Below the pieces are notes generated by a model that did not search any database, was not told the DNA's origin, and saw only the letters and a list, made by a program, of their open reading frames with translations. From Marisalimonas marina (GTDB taxonomy: Bacteria; Pseudomonadota; Alphaproteobacteria; Puniceispirillales; Marisalimonadaceae): DNA of 64,000 bases. Below, in pieces: positions 16,300 to 25,236 of the stretch. The stretch spans positions 124,001-188,000 of the forward strand of contig JAYPPH010000006.1 of the NCBI GenBank assembly GCA_038131365.1, given 5' to 3'. Numbering within the stretch: position 1 is the stretch's first letter; every line of letters starts with the position of its first letter. A program made the translations under genes and the position numbers.

Positions 16300-17748
16300 C
16301 TAATTAGTATCTGTTCCGCCTATTGTAATTCCACCCATTAGCAAGGTTGGTTGACCGACCCCCACGGGAACACCTTGTCCATCTTTTCCACAAGTACCAA
16401 TTCCATCATCTAAAGATAAATCATTTCCAATAAGTGAGATTTTAGACATGGCATCTGGACCATTGCCAATTAATGTGGCTCCCTTAAGAGGCTGTTTAAC
16501 TTTCCCATTTTCTACCAAGTATGCTTCAGATGCTGAGAAAACAAACTTTCCATTTGTTATATCTACTTGGCCTCCAGCAAAATTTACAGCATATATACCT
16601 TTTTTAACTGAATTAATAATTTCTTGCGGTTCCATTGTCCCATTATCCATGAATGTGTTTGTCATTCTTGGCATTGGATAATGCGAGTAAGATTGTCTGC
16701 GGCCGTTTCCAGTAGGTTCCATTTTCATTAATCTAGCATTCTGTCTGTCTTGCATATAATTTCTAAGAATACCGTCCTCGATTAAAATATTTTTCTTAGA
16801 TTTTGTACCTTCATCATCTATCGTGATAGAGCCTCTTTTGTTTTCAATTGTTCCGTCATCAATAACTGTAACACCTTTAGCTGTTACTTTTTCACCAATT
16901 TTACCTGAAAAAATAGAAGTACCTTTTCTGTTAAAGTCTCCTTCAAGACCATGTCCAACAGCTTCATGAAGCATAACTCCTGGCCATCCAGGACCCAAGA
17001 TAACTGGCATTTCTCCAGCTGGTGTTGGAATGGATTCAAGATTAGTATTAGCTATCCGAAGAGCTTCTTTGACTTGTCCTTTCCACCTATCTTTATTAAT
17101 CCACTCTTCATAGAGACCTCTTCCACCACAACCAGAGCTGCCTGTTTCACGTCTTCCGTTCTTTTGTACAACCAATGATACATTAAGTCGAATGAGAGGT
17201 CTAATATCAGCAACCCTCTCACCATCAGCTCTTAATATTTGAATGGCTTGGTATGATGCTGCAATAGAAGCAGATACCTGAACTACATTACTATCTAATG
17301 ACCTAGCATAACTATCAATTTCTTCTAAGAGCTTTGTTTTGACCGCAAAAGCAGTTTCTTCAAGTGGGTTTACAGATGTATAAAGAGGCCTGTTAACTCC
17401 GTAAGTTGTTATCGGGGCCATTATGCCTGAGTAGTTTTTTGAAACAGATTTTACAGTTTCTGATGCTCTTTTTAGAGAAGACTCTGAGATTTCACCTGAG
17501 TGTGCAAACCCTCTTGCTTCACCTGCGATTGCTCTAAGGCCAAAACCTTTAGTGCTATCATATGAGATATTTTTCATCCTTCCATCATCAAAAGAAAAGG
17601 ACTCAGATCTAGTCGATTCTAAATATAATTCTCCATCGTCAGCATTTTCCAGGGTTTTTGATAATATAGATTGAGCTTTTGTAAGATCAAAATCATTATC
17701 TTCATAAAAAATTTTATCTGTTATTTCTAAAGGTGATTTATTTTGCAT
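16300..17748 (-). CDS. tldD: TldD metalloprotease subunit
   Basis: The catalytic zinc-protease partner of TldE/PmbA. It carries HEAVGHGLEGD (about 261-271 from this start), the HEXXXH metal site with the extra Glu and Asp. Further family landmarks are GCGGRGLYEEW and the C-terminal GNGPDAMSKISLIGND. I chose ATG 17748 (482 residues) because the longer in-frame ATG at 17811 adds 21 residues not expected in the family, and a TCAGG ribosome site lies just before 17748. Known substrates are unfolded peptides and peptide antibiotic precursors; none is obvious nearby. Confidence 0.94.
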   Translation of the reverse strand: MQNKSPLEITDKIFYEDNDFDLTKAQSILSKTLENADDGELYLESTRSESFSFDDGRMKNISYDSTKGFGLRAIAGEARGFAHSGEISESSLKRASETVKSVSKNYSGIMAPITTYGVNRPLYTSVNPLEETAFAVKTKLLEEIDSYARSLDSNVVQVSASIAASYQAIQILRADGERVADIRPLIRLNVSLVVQKNGRRETGSSGCGGRGLYEEWINKDRWKGQVKEALRIANTNLESIPTPAGEMPVILGPGWPGVMLHEAVGHGLEGDFNRKGTSIFSGKIGEKVTAKGVTVIDDGTIENKRGSITIDDEGTKSKKNILIEDGILRNYMQDRQNARLMKMEPTGNGRRQSYSHYPMPRMTNTFMDNGTMEPQEIINSVKKGIYAVNFAGGQVDITNGKFVFSASEAYLVENGKVKQPLKGATLIGNGPDAMSKISLIGNDLSLDDGIGTCGKDGQGVPVGVGQPTLLMGGITIGGTDTN

Positions 17749-17931
17749 TATTAAACCTGATTTTAATTTCTGAACTAATAATAAAATGGCAGTATTGTTT
17801 CTATTCTGCAAGGTTTAACACAAAATAAAGTTTTACGGTATTTCAGGTTGAATTTTAATTGATTTTTTAAAATTATTTGTTTTTAGATCTAGTATTTTTG
17901 TTAAAAAAGTTTTAAGTAATAAATATAAAAT

Positions 17932-17947
17932 AATGATAAAAATCATT
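17932..17947. repeat. inverted repeat upstream of the oxidase operon
   Basis: AATGAT and ATCATT form 6-base arms with an AAAA spacer, 70 bases before the coxB start. It resembles the half-sites of the Fur-like box near proteorhodopsin, but the spacing is four bases rather than one, so it is not called a Fur box. It may be an operator or a chance feature of AT-rich DNA. The intergenic stretch 17749-18017 otherwise shows only AT-rich sequence and the GAGGAG ribosome site of coxB. Confidence 0.3.
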
Positions 17948-18017
17948 TTAATTTTTAGCAATAAACTTCCTTAATAACAGTGGATTGTTTCAAGTTAAAG
18001 TTTGAGGAGTAAACATA

Positions 18018-18905
18018 ATGACGATGAATTTCCAAGCTTCAATTATTAGTTGGAAAAATAAAATAACAATTTCTTTAATAGGAGTTATTTCTTTTGTTTT
18101 CTCTATTACTAATTTAGCTCATGCATCGGAACCTAAACCATGGCAAATGGATCTTCAAGAACCTGCTGGTATTATTGCTTCAAAAGCAACAGACCTTCAT
18201 AATTTCCTTCTTGTTATTATTACTTTGATATCTGTTTTTGTTTTAGGACTGTTAATATATGTATGTATAAAGTTTAGAGAAAAGCCAAATGTAAAACCTT
18301 CTAAGACTTCTCATAATACTTTGATTGAAGTTATTTGGACCGTAGTTCCAGTTTTGATTTTAGTAGTGATTGCTATTCCTTCTTTTAAATTACTTTATTT
18401 AACTGAAGCTGATAAACCAGTGGATATGGTAGTAAAAGTTTCTGGTGCTCAATGGTACTGGAATTATGAATATCCTGACGAAGAAATATCTTTTGATAGT
18501 TATATGATTGCAGAAAATGATCTAAAGGAAAATCAGAAAAGATTGTTAGATGTAGATAATCCATTAGTTGTTCCTGAAGGTACAAGAATTAAATTCTTGA
18601 TAACAGGAAACGATGTAATGCATTCCTTCTTTGTTCCTTCTCTAGCTCTTCAAGTTTACTCAATTGCTGGTAGAGTTAATGAAATTTGGACAGAGGTGCC
18701 AATGGGTAAGAAAAAGTATTATGGCCAATGTAACCAAATTTGTGGTGTAAATCATGCTTACATGCCAATAGTGATACAGGCCTTACCTAAGGATGAGTAC
18801 AAAGAATGGTTAAAAGAAGCCAAAGTTAAATTTGCTAATGTTCAACAAACTAATTTTAATAAAATTGCCTTACTAGATAAAAAAGAAATTAAGGAGATCA
18901 AATAA
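18018..18905 (+). CDS. coxB: cytochrome c oxidase subunit II
   Basis: A 295-residue CuA-bearing subunit of the aa3 oxidase. It has an N-terminal signal (ending near ALAHAS), two membrane helices (about 62-84 and 105-126) and a periplasmic cupredoxin domain. CuA ligands are visible as His202, Cys238, Cys242, His246 and Met249. The loop reads CNQIC, with Gln240 where CSEXC enzymes have Glu. A strong GAGGAG ribosome site precedes the ATG. Its stop overlaps the coxA start by one base (TAATG). It opens the oxidase operon. Confidence 0.97.
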   Translation: MTMNFQASIISWKNKITISLIGVISFVFSITNLAHASEPKPWQMDLQEPAGIIASKATDLHNFLLVIITLISVFVLGLLIYVCIKFREKPNVKPSKTSHNTLIEVIWTVVPVLILVVIAIPSFKLLYLTEADKPVDMVVKVSGAQWYWNYEYPDEEISFDSYMIAENDLKENQKRLLDVDNPLVVPEGTRIKFLITGNDVMHSFFVPSLALQVYSIAGRVNEIWTEVPMGKKKYYGQCNQICGVNHAYMPIVIQALPKDEYKEWLKEAKVKFANVQQTNFNKIALLDKKEIKEIK

Positions 18906-20512
18906 TGGCATCATTGTCTCAAAGTTCACACGCTTCAGACGCTCACCATGATCATGGAGCTCCATCAGGGTTTGTGAAGAGATGGTTATATTCTACTAAC
19001 CACAAAGATATAGGCACAATGTACATAATTTTTGCAATTGTAGCTGCATTCATCGGTGGAGCAATGTCTATATATATGAGAATGGAACTAATGAACCCAG
19101 GTGTCCAATATATGGAAGACGGGCATATGTGGAATGTTTTTACAACTGCTCATGGGTTGATAATGGTTTTCTTTGTGGTGATGCCAGGCTTAATTGGTGG
19201 CTTTGGAAACTGGTTTGTTCCAATAATGATAGGCGCTCCTGATATGGCTTTCCCAAGAATGAATAACATATCATTTTGGTTATTACCTCCAAGCTTTATA
19301 TTGTTACTTTTGTCTGCTGTAGTGGATGGAGGAGTTGGTGTAGGTTGGACTATTTATCCACCACTTTCAAGTTCGGCTGGTTCACCAGGTATGGGAATGG
19401 ACTTGGCAATCTTTTCTCTACATTTGGCTGGTGCTTCATCAATTTTGGGTGCGGCAAATTTTATTACGACTATTTTTAATATGAGAGCACCTGGCATGAC
19501 TCTGCACAAAATGCCTTTATTTGTGTGGTCTATGTTAGTTACTGTGTTCTTATTATTATTAGCTATTCCTGTATTAGCTGGAGCAATAACAATGTTGCTA
19601 ACAGACAGGAATTTTGGCACAAGTTTTTTTATTCCTGAGGGTGGAGGTGACCCAATTTTATTTTTACATTTATTTTGGTTTTTTGGTCATCCTGAAGTTT
19701 ACATAATGATATTGCCAGCTTTCGGAATTGTTAGCCAAATTGTGTCTACCTTTTCAAGAAAGCCCGTTTTTGGTTATTTAGGTATGGCATATGCCATGGT
19801 TTCAATTGGTGTAATAGGGTTTGTTGTCTGGGCACATCATATGTACACAGTCGGTCTTTCAGTCGATACACGAGCGTACTTTACTGCTGCTACAATGGTT
19901 ATCGCTGTTCCAACAGGAATTAAGATATTCTCATGGATTGCTACAATGTGGGGTGGTTCTATTGTTTTTAGAATTCCTATGTATTGGGCTATTGGCTTTA
20001 TCTTTCTTTTTACTGTAGGTGGTGTAACTGGTGTTGTACTTGCAAATGCAGGCTTGGACGTTGTTTTACATAATACTTACTATGTAATCGCACACTTCCA
20101 TTATGTCTTGTCTTTAGGTGCAGTTTACGGTCTTTTTGCAGCCTTCTATTATTGGTTTTCTAAAATGACAGGTTATGAATATAGCGAAAGTTTGGCTAAG
20201 CTTCATTTTTGGGTTACTTTTATAGGTGTTAATCTAACTTTTTTCCCAATGCACTTTTTAGGTTTGGCTGGCATGCCTAGACGTTACGTTGATTACCCTG
20301 ATGCCTTTGCAGGTTGGAATATGGTTGCGTCAATTGGCTCTTATATAGGGGCTTTGGGTGCTATTATCTTTCTAGTAGTAATAATTGAGGCATTTGTAAA
20401 AAAACGTAAAGCTGATAAAAATCCATGGGGATCTACAGATAATACGTTAGAGTGGACAGTATCGTCTCCACCAGCTTTTCATACATTTTCTGAAATACCA
20501 AAAGTTAAATAG
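18905..20512 (+). CDS. coxA: cytochrome c oxidase subunit I (aa3, A1-type)
   Basis: A 535-residue, twelve-helix catalytic subunit carrying haem a, haem a3 and CuB. Visible signatures are GHPEVY (the CuB His-Tyr pair with the D-channel Glu of A1-type oxidases), WAHHMYTVG (two further CuB His ligands), a K-channel Lys in PTGIKIFSW, and the AHFHYVLSLG haem ligands. It reduces O2 to water and pumps protons. Translation is coupled to coxB by a one-base overlap. ctaB follows after 17 bases. Confidence 0.98.
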   Translation: MASLSQSSHASDAHHDHGAPSGFVKRWLYSTNHKDIGTMYIIFAIVAAFIGGAMSIYMRMELMNPGVQYMEDGHMWNVFTTAHGLIMVFFVVMPGLIGGFGNWFVPIMIGAPDMAFPRMNNISFWLLPPSFILLLLSAVVDGGVGVGWTIYPPLSSSAGSPGMGMDLAIFSLHLAGASSILGAANFITTIFNMRAPGMTLHKMPLFVWSMLVTVFLLLLAIPVLAGAITMLLTDRNFGTSFFIPEGGGDPILFLHLFWFFGHPEVYIMILPAFGIVSQIVSTFSRKPVFGYLGMAYAMVSIGVIGFVVWAHHMYTVGLSVDTRAYFTAATMVIAVPTGIKIFSWIATMWGGSIVFRIPMYWAIGFIFLFTVGGVTGVVLANAGLDVVLHNTYYVIAHFHYVLSLGAVYGLFAAFYYWFSKMTGYEYSESLAKLHFWVTFIGVNLTFFPMHFLGLAGMPRRYVDYPDAFAGWNMVASIGSYIGALGAIIFLVVIIEAFVKKRKADKNPWGSTDNTLEWTVSSPPAFHTFSEIPKVK

Positions 20513-20529
20513 TGATTAGCTAATAAGAT

Positions 20530-21456
20530 ATGTCCGTAAGTACCACTAATACCAATAGCGTAATCGAAGGTTACGAAAACCTAAGTTCGCCATTAGATTA
20601 TTTTAGGTTAATGAAACCTAGAGTAATGTCCCTTGTGGTTTTTACAGCTTTTGTAGGTTATTATGTATCTACACCAGAGAGTGGATATTATTTAAACCCT
20701 TTTTTAGCTTCTATAGGTATATTGGCTATAGCGCTTGGTGCTGGCGCATCTGGTGTGCTCAACCAATGGTATGACAGAGATATTGATAAATTAATGGAGA
20801 GGACTAAAGATAGGCCTATTCCTCAAGGTAAAATCATTCCATCAGAAGCTCTGTCCTTTGGTATGATAATATCTGTTTTATCTATTATCATTTTAGGTTT
20901 ATCTGTAAATTGGATGGCTGCCGGGTTACTAGCTTTTACAATATTTTTTTATGCCGTAATCTACACAATTTGGTTAAAACGAACTACAGCTCAAAATATT
21001 GTGATCGGGGGTGCGGCTGGTGCGTTTCCTCCTGTAATAGGTCAAATTTGTGCGACCGGTTACATTGGTATGGAGTCGCTTATATTATTTTTAATTATTT
21101 TCTTATGGACGCCCCCACATTTTTGGGCGTTAGCGTTAATTAAAAAAGAAGATTACGTTAAAGCAAACATTCCAATGCTTCCTATCGTTCATGGTGATGA
21201 GGCAACAAAGAAAAATATTTTCATCTACACCTGTCTACTTATTCCCTCATCTATTTTGCCTTGGGTTTTAGGCTACTCTGGGTTGATTTATCTTATAGTA
21301 GCAAGTCTTTGTGGCCTTGAGTTTTTCAGAAGATCATTATTGATATTTAAAAAAGATAATGGAGCTGAAAAAAAACTCTTTTTATATTCTATATTCTATC
21401 TAAGTGTAATTTTTACTGGTATTTGTTTGGATAAACTAATTGGATTGGGATTGTAG
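20530..21456 (+). CDS. ctaB: protohaem IX farnesyltransferase (haem O synthase)
   Basis: A 308-residue UbiA-superfamily membrane enzyme that farnesylates haem B to haem O, the precursor of haem A for CoxA. The Asp-rich motif NQWYDRDIDKLMERTKDRP is present, as is the loop PPHFWALAL. About nine hydrophobic helices are seen. It lies in the oxidase operon between coxA and a small membrane ORF, the standard alphaproteobacterial order. Haem A synthase (ctaA) is not in the window. Confidence 0.96.
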   Translation: MSVSTTNTNSVIEGYENLSSPLDYFRLMKPRVMSLVVFTAFVGYYVSTPESGYYLNPFLASIGILAIALGAGASGVLNQWYDRDIDKLMERTKDRPIPQGKIIPSEALSFGMIISVLSIIILGLSVNWMAAGLLAFTIFFYAVIYTIWLKRTTAQNIVIGGAAGAFPPVIGQICATGYIGMESLILFLIIFLWTPPHFWALALIKKEDYVKANIPMLPIVHGDEATKKNIFIYTCLLIPSSILPWVLGYSGLIYLIVASLCGLEFFRRSLLIFKKDNGAEKKLFLYSIFYLSVIFTGICLDKLIGLGL

Positions 21457-21464
21457 TATTTATT

Positions 21465-21608
21465 ATGAAAACTAGTAAAAAAGATGATGATATAAAAGCT
21501 TTCTATGAAAATAGAAAATCAAAAAATATTGCTATTTTTAGCATAATAATTTTCATGGTCGTTCTTTTCTTTTTTATTACTATTTTGAGGATGGATATTA
21601 CAGGGTAA
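21465..21608 (+). CDS. small single-helix protein of the oxidase operon (CoxF-like position)
   Basis: A 47-residue protein with a charged N-terminal segment (residues 1-20) and one hydrophobic helix (about 22-41). Its stop codon is immediately followed by the ctaG start, and it begins 8 bases after ctaB. Alphaproteobacterial oxidase operons commonly have a short membrane ORF in this exact slot, called CoxF or CtaF in some genomes. The assignment is by position and topology, not by sequence motif. It may help CtaG or CoxA assembly; that is inference. Confidence 0.7.
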   Translation: MKTSKKDDDIKAFYENRKSKNIAIFSIIIFMVVLFFFITILRMDITG

Positions 21609-22148
21609 ATGACTGTTAGTTTATCAAAGAAAAATAATAATGCTCTTTTGTGGACCTCGTTAATTGTAATATTCATGTTAGGTTTATCTTTTGCCTCTGT
21701 TCCATTATATGATTTGTTCTGTAGAGTTACTGGCTATGCAGGAACGGTTCAGAGAGCATCCATTGCGCCTGGTTCAAATGGCCAATATAATAATGTTCAG
21801 ATAAGATTTGATTCTAATATATCTTCTGATTTGAATTGGGAGTTTAGTGCTCCAAAACAAGAAATTTTAGTCCAACCAGGCGTTCAAGAAATAATTTATT
21901 ATACCGCAAAAAATTTGTCCGATAAGCCGACTACTGGCACAGCAGTGTTTAATGTTTCTCCACCGAAAGCAGGAAGTGTTTTTATGAAAGTTGATTGTTT
22001 TTGCTTTGTTGAACAAACTCTACAGCCGGGTGAAGAAGTTAAAATGCCTGTTTCATTTTATGTTGATCCAAGTATTAGCGAAGATGAAAATACTAAGAAC
22101 TTAAAAGAAATTACTTTGTCATACACTTTCTTTAGTGCTGAAAAATAG
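21609..22148 (+). CDS. ctaG: cytochrome c oxidase assembly protein, CuB chaperone (Cox11 family)
   Basis: A 179-residue protein with one N-terminal membrane helix (about 13-32) and a periplasmic immunoglobulin-like domain that delivers copper to CuB of CoxA. The copper-binding CFCF motif is visible in KVDCFCFVEQTL, and the preceding LFCRVTGYAGT segment is also diagnostic. The start abuts the stop of the small ORF, and coxC follows after 99 bases. Confidence 0.96.
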   Translation: MTVSLSKKNNNALLWTSLIVIFMLGLSFASVPLYDLFCRVTGYAGTVQRASIAPGSNGQYNNVQIRFDSNISSDLNWEFSAPKQEILVQPGVQEIIYYTAKNLSDKPTTGTAVFNVSPPKAGSVFMKVDCFCFVEQTLQPGEEVKMPVSFYVDPSISEDENTKNLKEITLSYTFFSAEK

Positions 22149-22247
22149 ATTAAAGGTTGGAATAATTAAAAGAGATAAAAATTTATTGGACTAAATTACG
22201 TTTAAATATATAAAATTAAATGATCATAAGTAAGTAAGGAGATATAA

Positions 22248-23033
22248 ATGAGCGGCGATCAAAAACATCAATATCATTTAGTAGAGCCAAGCCCATGGCC
22301 TGCTTTAGGTTCAGCTGCCGGTTTCACCTTGTTTTTAGGATTAACGTTGTTTATGCATGAATATCCCTATTCTCTGTATGTTTTAGGGGCAGGCGTATTT
22401 ATGGTATTAGCCACAATGTTTTATTGGTGGCGTGATGTTGTAAGAGAAGCCGAATATCAAGGTCATCATACTCCAATTGTTCAAATTGGAATGAGATATG
22501 GTATGATTTTCTTTATATGTTCAGAGGTAATGTTCTTTGTTGCCTTTTTTTGGGCATTCTTTGACTCAAGTTTATATCCTGACACTGGGGTATGGCCACC
22601 AGAGGGTATTGAAGCTTTAGATCCATTTGATTTACCTTTGATAAATACTCTTATTCTTCTTTTATCTGGATGCACAGTTACATGGTCTCACCATGCATTG
22701 CAGCATAATAATAGGAAAGATTTTATAAGAGGTCTTGTATTAACAATAATTTTAGGAGCTATATTTACGTTTGTGCAGGCTTATGAATATAATCATGCAA
22801 CTTTTGGCTTTACTGATGGTATATATGCTTCCACCTTTTATATGGCTACTGGCTTTCATGGTTTTCATGTTTTAGTTGGTACTATTTTCTTAACTGTCTG
22901 TTTATTCAGAGGTTTAAAAGGTCATTTTACTGCTGACCATCATTTTGGTTTTGAAGCAGCTGCATGGTATTGGCATTTTGTTGATGTTGTGTGGTTATTC
23001 TTATTTGTTTGTATTTACTGGTGGGGTGCTTGA
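22248..23033 (+). CDS. coxC: cytochrome c oxidase subunit III
   Basis: A 261-residue, seven-helix subunit III of the aa3 oxidase. Typical segments are HHTPIVQIGMRYGMIFFI, SEVMFFVAFFWAFFD and WYWHFVDVVWLFLF at the C terminus. A strong AAGGAGA ribosome site precedes the ATG at 22248. The 99 bases upstream show only AT-rich sequence and this site. Unlike many alphaproteobacterial clusters, no DUF983 gene lies between coxC and surf1. Confidence 0.97.
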   Translation: MSGDQKHQYHLVEPSPWPALGSAAGFTLFLGLTLFMHEYPYSLYVLGAGVFMVLATMFYWWRDVVREAEYQGHHTPIVQIGMRYGMIFFICSEVMFFVAFFWAFFDSSLYPDTGVWPPEGIEALDPFDLPLINTLILLLSGCTVTWSHHALQHNNRKDFIRGLVLTIILGAIFTFVQAYEYNHATFGFTDGIYASTFYMATGFHGFHVLVGTIFLTVCLFRGLKGHFTADHHFGFEAAAWYWHFVDVVWLFLFVCIYWWGA

Positions 23034-23080
23034 TAAGTATTGGTAAATACTTATTCACTATTGGAGCATTTTATTAACAA

Positions 23081-23815
23081 ATGAATATAATTTTTAAGCC
23101 AATGTTTTGGCCATCGATATTTTCTTTTTTTGTTTTTGTTATGCTTCTGAGTTTTGGAACTTGGCAAGTAAAAAGGTTATATTGGAAAGAAGCGTTAATA
23201 GAGAGATATTTAGAGCAAAGCCAATCTAATCCTGTCGTTAATCCATCAGATTTAAAAATAAATAATATTAATGAATTTAAATCTATCCAGTTCAAAGGTA
23301 ATTTTCTGCATGAGAATGAAATTTATATAACTGGGAAAACATATGAAGGTAATGCAGGCTTTCATGTTGTTACACCCTTTAAATTAACAAATGAAAAAAT
23401 CATTCTTGTTAATAGAGGTTGGGTATCAGAAGGATATAAAGATCCACAAAAAAGAAAATTTAGTCTTTTCCCTGACCAATTGACTATAAAAGGTATAATA
23501 AGATATCCACAAAAAAAAGGTTATTTTGTCCCAGAAAATGATGGCACGAATGGCTTCTGGTTTACTATAAAACCAGTTGAGATTTTTAAGTTTTTAAATA
23601 TCAACGATAATGATTTTATTCCTGATTACTATATTGATGCTCTCAGGGTTGGAGAAAAAATGACACTTCCAATTGGTGTCAGCGGAAAGCCAAAACTAAG
23701 AAATCAACATTTATCTTATGCGATAACATGGTATGGTTTGGCATTATCTCTTTTAATTGTTTATTTTTCTTACCATGCATCACATGGAAGGTTCAAAATT
23801 AAAAAGAAAGATTAG
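23081..23815 (+). CDS. SURF1 family cytochrome oxidase biogenesis protein
   Basis: A 244-residue SURF1 protein (Shy1 in yeast) that helps insert haem A into subunit I. It has the expected topology: an N-terminal helix (about 11-27, ending in GTWQVKRLYWK), a periplasmic domain with NRGWV, and a C-terminal helix (NQHLSYAITWYGLALSLLIV). It lies 47 bases after coxC, and its stop is one base before the thrC start. Confidence 0.94.
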   Translation: MNIIFKPMFWPSIFSFFVFVMLLSFGTWQVKRLYWKEALIERYLEQSQSNPVVNPSDLKINNINEFKSIQFKGNFLHENEIYITGKTYEGNAGFHVVTPFKLTNEKIILVNRGWVSEGYKDPQKRKFSLFPDQLTIKGIIRYPQKKGYFVPENDGTNGFWFTIKPVEIFKFLNINDNDFIPDYYIDALRVGEKMTLPIGVSGKPKLRNQHLSYAITWYGLALSLLIVYFSYHASHGRFKIKKKD

Positions 23816-23816
23816 C

Positions 23817-24848
23817 ATGTCGAAACAGATTAAATATTCAAGTACAAGAGGTGGAGAATCTTCATTAACCTATGAAGATGTTCTTCTATCAGGATTAGCG
23901 AGAGATGGTGGTCTATTTATGCCTGAAGAATGGCCTCACTTTAGCTATTCTGAGTTAGAAGAAATGAAAACCTTAGATTATGCAGAATTAGCAACAAAAA
24001 TTATGAAGCCATTCATTGAGCCATGTCTAAGTGAAAAAGAAATACTTGAAATATCTAAAGATACCTATTCCAGTTTTAATGAAGGTGTAGCTCCTTTATT
24101 TAATATCAAAAAGAATATTTATATATTAGAACTTTTTCATGGACCAACTTTTGCATTTAAAGATTATGCAATGCAATTTTTGTCTAGAGCGTTTAATAAA
24201 GCTCTTCAAAAGCGAAATAAAAGAGGTGTTATTCTTGGCGCTACCAGTGGTGATACAGGCTCAGCAGCATTGGAGGCATTTAAAGGACAAGATAATATAG
24301 ACATCTTTATTCTTTTCCCTCACAAAAGAGTTTCTGAAGTTCAACAAAAACAAATGACTTATATCAATGATCCTGGTGCATTTGCATTATCAGTGAAAAC
24401 AGATTTTGATGGCTGTCAATCTATTGTAAAAGATTGTTTTGAAGATTTGATTTTTAAAGATCAAACCTCTTTATCTGCTATCAATTCAATTAATTGGGTC
24501 AGGTTATTACCTCAAATTGTTTATTATTTTTATTCTGCATTAAAAGTAGGTGCTCCTGAAAAGGAAATAACATTTTCTGTTCCAACTGGGAATTTTGGTA
24601 ATATTTTAGCAGGGTGGATGGCAAAAAAAATTGGATTACCTATTTCAAAATTAATTTGCGGATCTAATCAAAATGATATCCTAACTAGATTTTTTGAAAA
24701 TGGTGTAATGGAAAGAAAAAGAGTTATTACATCTTTTAGTCCAAGTATGGATATCCAGGTTTCAAGTAATTTTGAAAGGTTATTATATATAATCAATGAA
24801 TTAGACACAGCTAAAGTTAAACAGCAGATGCTTGATTTTCAAAAATGA
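23817..24848 (+). CDS. thrC: threonine synthase, N-terminal part ended by a frameshift
   Basis: This part encodes 343 residues of PLP-dependent threonine synthase, which converts O-phosphohomoserine to threonine. Landmarks are YSSTRGG near the start, the PLP lysine Lys115 in GPTFAFKDYAMQF and the phosphate-binding GATSGDTGSAALEAF. I chose ATG 23817, one base after the surf1 stop; an ATG 60 bases upstream lies inside surf1. The frame hits TGA at 24846-24848 after DFQK, but the missing C terminus continues in the next frame. Reading through a one-base shift at CAAAAATGA gives about 472 residues, a normal family length. A sequencing indel, a recent mutation or a +1 recoding site are the alternatives. 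Confidence 0.88.
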   Translation: MSKQIKYSSTRGGESSLTYEDVLLSGLARDGGLFMPEEWPHFSYSELEEMKTLDYAELATKIMKPFIEPCLSEKEILEISKDTYSSFNEGVAPLFNIKKNIYILELFHGPTFAFKDYAMQFLSRAFNKALQKRNKRGVILGATSGDTGSAALEAFKGQDNIDIFILFPHKRVSEVQQKQMTYINDPGAFALSVKTDFDGCQSIVKDCFEDLIFKDQTSLSAINSINWVRLLPQIVYYFYSALKVGAPEKEITFSVPTGNFGNILAGWMAKKIGLPISKLICGSNQNDILTRFFENGVMERKRVITSFSPSMDIQVSSNFERLLYIINELDTAKVKQQMLDFQK

Positions 24849-25236
24849 AGGTAAGTTTGAAATTACAAAAGAGCAGTTGTTAAATATTAATAAATTATTT
24901 GCAGCATATAAGATTACGGATGAGGAAACACTAACAATAATAAAAAGTGTATACCAAGACTATGACTATTTGTTGGACCCTCATAGCGCTATTGGTTACG
25001 GTGCACTTCAAAAAGCCATAGATAATAACATTATACAAGATAGCTCAACAATAATTTCTTTAGCATGCGCACATCCCGCAAAATTTCCTGGAGTAATAAA
25101 GAAAAGTATTAACTCTTCACCTGAAACCCCTAGTAAACTTGAAAAAATTATGGCTAGTGAGGAGCATTTTGAAGTAATTGAAGCAAATTTGTCTAAGGTT
25201 CAAGAGTTTGTCAAATCAAAAATGAGATGCCAATGA
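24832..25236 (+). CDS. thrC: threonine synthase, C-terminal part in the shifted frame
   Basis: This frame supplies the last third of threonine synthase, including the conserved YLLDPHSAIGYGAL segment and LACAHPAKFPG near the end. It has no credible independent start; the only initiator-like codon at its head is TTG 24832 with no ribosome site. Removing one A from the run at 24841-24845 joins it to the upstream part as DFQNEGKFEITKEQ. Conservation on both sides of the shift suggests little decay, so the break is either recent, an assembly error or recoded. Its stop overlaps the start of the peptidase gene. Confidence 0.8.
   Translation: MIFKNEGKFEITKEQLLNINKLFAAYKITDEETLTIIKSVYQDYDYLLDPHSAIGYGALQKAIDNNIIQDSSTIISLACAHPAKFPGVIKKSINSSPETPSKLEKIMASEEHFEVIEANLSKVQEFVKSKMRCQ

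Noticed and set aside
17749..17811. A longer TldD start at 17811
   Set aside because: It would add 21 residues absent from the family, and a better ribosome site precedes ATG 17748.
18729..18749. CoxB CuA loop reads CNQIC instead of the usual CSEXC, suggesting a defective CuA or magnesium site
   Set aside because: Both cysteines, both histidines and the methionine are present, and the rest of the operon is intact; a Gln at this position is noted but is not enough to claim loss of function.
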